Positions 62,066-64,000 of a DNA stretch of 64,000 nucleotides are shown here, piece after piece. Numbering within the stretch: the stretch's first letter is position 1; each line of letters starts with the position of its first letter. This stretch comes from Scolanthus callimorphus. Its lineage: Eukaryota > Cnidaria > Anthozoa > Actiniaria > Edwardsiidae. Below the pieces are notes generated by a model that ran no database searches, was not told where the DNA came from, and saw nothing but the letters and a program-made list of their open reading frames with translations. The position numbers were made by a program, and so were the translations under genes. Location: contig JAWWUD010000058.1 of NCBI GenBank assembly GCA_033964015.1, positions 620,001 through 684,000 of the forward strand, written 5' to 3'.

Positions 62066-64000
62066 TTCCTTCTTTAGTTTACGGATCACTTGCGTGGGAG
62101 TCACCCAGCTTTGTATCTGCGCCTGAAGTGCACGTGGAAATGCGTTGTCAGTGAAAAGACTAATAAATGGACATTCGGGGTTAAGATTTCTATACTATTC
62201 ATTTTCGATGCGTCAGTGCAAGAAACGTTCATGATTGGCTGGTTTTTCCCGCCATATTGCCGCATCTGCAACACATGTTTATATATTTTGCTAAACAATC
62301 AGAAATATTGCGATTATGTATGAGGAGTTCTAAGTATTAGTTCATCAGATCGAGTTCCACATTTTTTCTGGGATACAGTAAAAACCCGCGTATAATTCGC
62401 CACGTTTTCACACATTTTCACAGAACTCTTCCCCTCCCCCCAACTTCTGCCATATAATCTTACCAGATGTGCCCCCAAATTGGATAACTGTTCCACCGTC
62501 ACTGTTAATGTGCTTTGCTGTTGAATTTACAATAGAATCGTATGATATTTCTTTTGTGTAAATTGAGGACGAGATATCATAGGATTCAAGTCTATTCAAA
62601 GCGTTCAGTCGGTAGATTCCGCCGAAAATAGCACTCAAAAAGGCGACATCGACCGCGTCGCTGCGCGTCTCGTGCGGATATCTCTTCTTTCGTGCTATTT
62701 TCTTAGCGGAATCTAGCCTCCTGGAGCTTTGAATAATCCTAATATATAGATTTAGCCACTGGCTAAAAGCGGAGCTCCCGGTTACATGTTTCCGTGAGAA
62801 TAAAACATGGTTGTCATGGGTACATTGTTTGTCACTGTGGACTGGCTGTGTGGAAGACTATAACCTACCCAATGGAATGATTCTAACAAAGCACAAACAT
62901 ACCATAAAGAGAAAAGCTTTTATTTGTCAATATATTCATAAAAGATTCAAGAAAATACCCACCATGGAATGAGCAGAGAAATTCAGAAAAGTTGGTTGTC
63001 AATTTTGGTATTTGTATTTATCCTGCTTTGTATGTATTGGAAATTCCAATGGTAAGGGAAGGAATGGTAAGGGAAGGGCCATCCCAATTCGTGAGCTTTT
63101 CAGGGGAGGGACCATTTCCATTACATTAATTGTCCTTTTAAGAGCTACCACTTTATGAGTTACGGAATTGTTCTCGGAGGGCTTGGAACATAACATTACA
63201 CAAAGGTGAGTGAAGAGTTGTACCTTTCCTAGTCGATCCATGCACATTACATGGATGTTTCCCTAAAAGACGCATGAGAGGCCTTTTTCTTAATTGTGTG
63301 GTCCCAGAAAATATCCATACCCCTCCCTCTCAAAGGTTTGTAAAATACAGTACTTGTATGGAAAAGATCAGGTAAATTGATCCCAATCCCTCCAGAATTT
63401 CCATGGGGAGGGGTATGGATATATTGTGGAACCACACTTTGCTGAAATTCCCATAGAAAAAAAACTACCTACCCTATGTTCAAAACCCACCATGTATGAT
63501 GTATGGTTAATTTGGTTAACACAATTATGTAACAAAAGATTTTAACAAGCTGGAGATTTGTGCAAATGAGGAGTCTTCAGTTCATGGAAATCTAGAGCAA
63601 GTAATCTATTGTTTTTAATGTGATGATATAACAATCATGGATACATTTTCTTTTCAAAACACAAGACAGAGTCATGAGCAGGCTATACTAATTTTTATGT
63701 ATAATATCATCTTAGTACCTCAGCTATAATTGAATTGCAGCAGCATTGCATTCTCACTAGCTGGCATAGGCTAATTGTAGACAAAGTTAGTTGATGCATT
63801 TACATCCTCAAAGCACTGCAAATGCATTAAACTGATTCTTGACAAGTATTTAGAAATCATAATACATAGACATAGATAGTCATTATTGTGACAGTACACC
63901 ATGGGATGCATGTGCCGTTATTACAATAAAGTATTAAAAAAGTGTAATAAATGTAAACTTGGAAAAGAAAGAGGAGACAAGGCGATGCCATTACATATTG
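62066..64000. repeat. Right edge: solo Pearl-like end and a small foldback
   Basis: 62744-62780 matches the 5' end of the Pearl-like family (TATAGATTTAGCCACTGGCT then aaaagcggagctcc), but no cores follow. The 63293-63440 segment folds back through TGTGGTCCCA..AATATCCATACCCCTCCC and its inverse. No further CLN3 exon is recognised up to the edge. Confidence 0.65.

Overview
The window is a stretch of animal genomic DNA. Short exons (45-360 bp) have GT-AG borders and are separated by AT-rich introns full of short inverted-repeat elements and SINEs. There are no bacterial operons, RBSs or long single-exon genes. Protein relationships plus the abundance of hairpin elements carrying motifs such as GATTGGCT suggest an anthozoan cnidarian, perhaps a stony coral. 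That assignment is an inference.

Three protein-coding genes lie on the + strand. (1) Positions ~1291-28011 hold the 3' third of a WDFY3/ALFY orthologue in at least 33 exons (~1,200 codons). The order is a linker, PH-BEACH, BEACH, WD40 repeats, an acidic insert with a LIR-like motif, and a C-terminal FYVE finger with the stop at 28009-28011. The 5' part is upstream of the window. (2) Positions 30773-45840 hold a complete 15-exon membrane-bound O-acyltransferase of the MBOAT1/2 lysophospholipid acyltransferase type (~491 codons). (3) From 57294 there is the 5' part of a CLN3 (battenin)-like lysosomal membrane protein, with two exons seen (57294-57732 and about 61448-61609); the rest is not recognised and probably continues to the right. 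All three act on membranes or lysosomes (selective autophagy, phospholipid remodelling, lysosomal function), but nothing in the sequence shows co-regulation.

Most of the remaining DNA is mobile-element debris. Two inverted copies of a Pearl/Helentron-like element (18968-20403 and 53291-54515) carry tandem 128-bp cores, each holding a palindromic double CRE and an E-box. A nested foldback composite (35424-39020) fills the largest MBOAT intron. Two Mutator-like short elements have 9-bp target duplications (38234-38404, 60839-61385). A decayed LINE reverse-transcriptase tail lies on the - strand (49908-50500). There are also several SINEs, many foldback elements and several minisatellites.

A technical point matters for anyone using the gene models. 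In four exons or exon junctions, and possibly a fifth, the reading frame is short by one or two bases although protein homology continues on both sides. Every case is a deficit. Single-base deletion errors in the assembly explain this better than gene decay.
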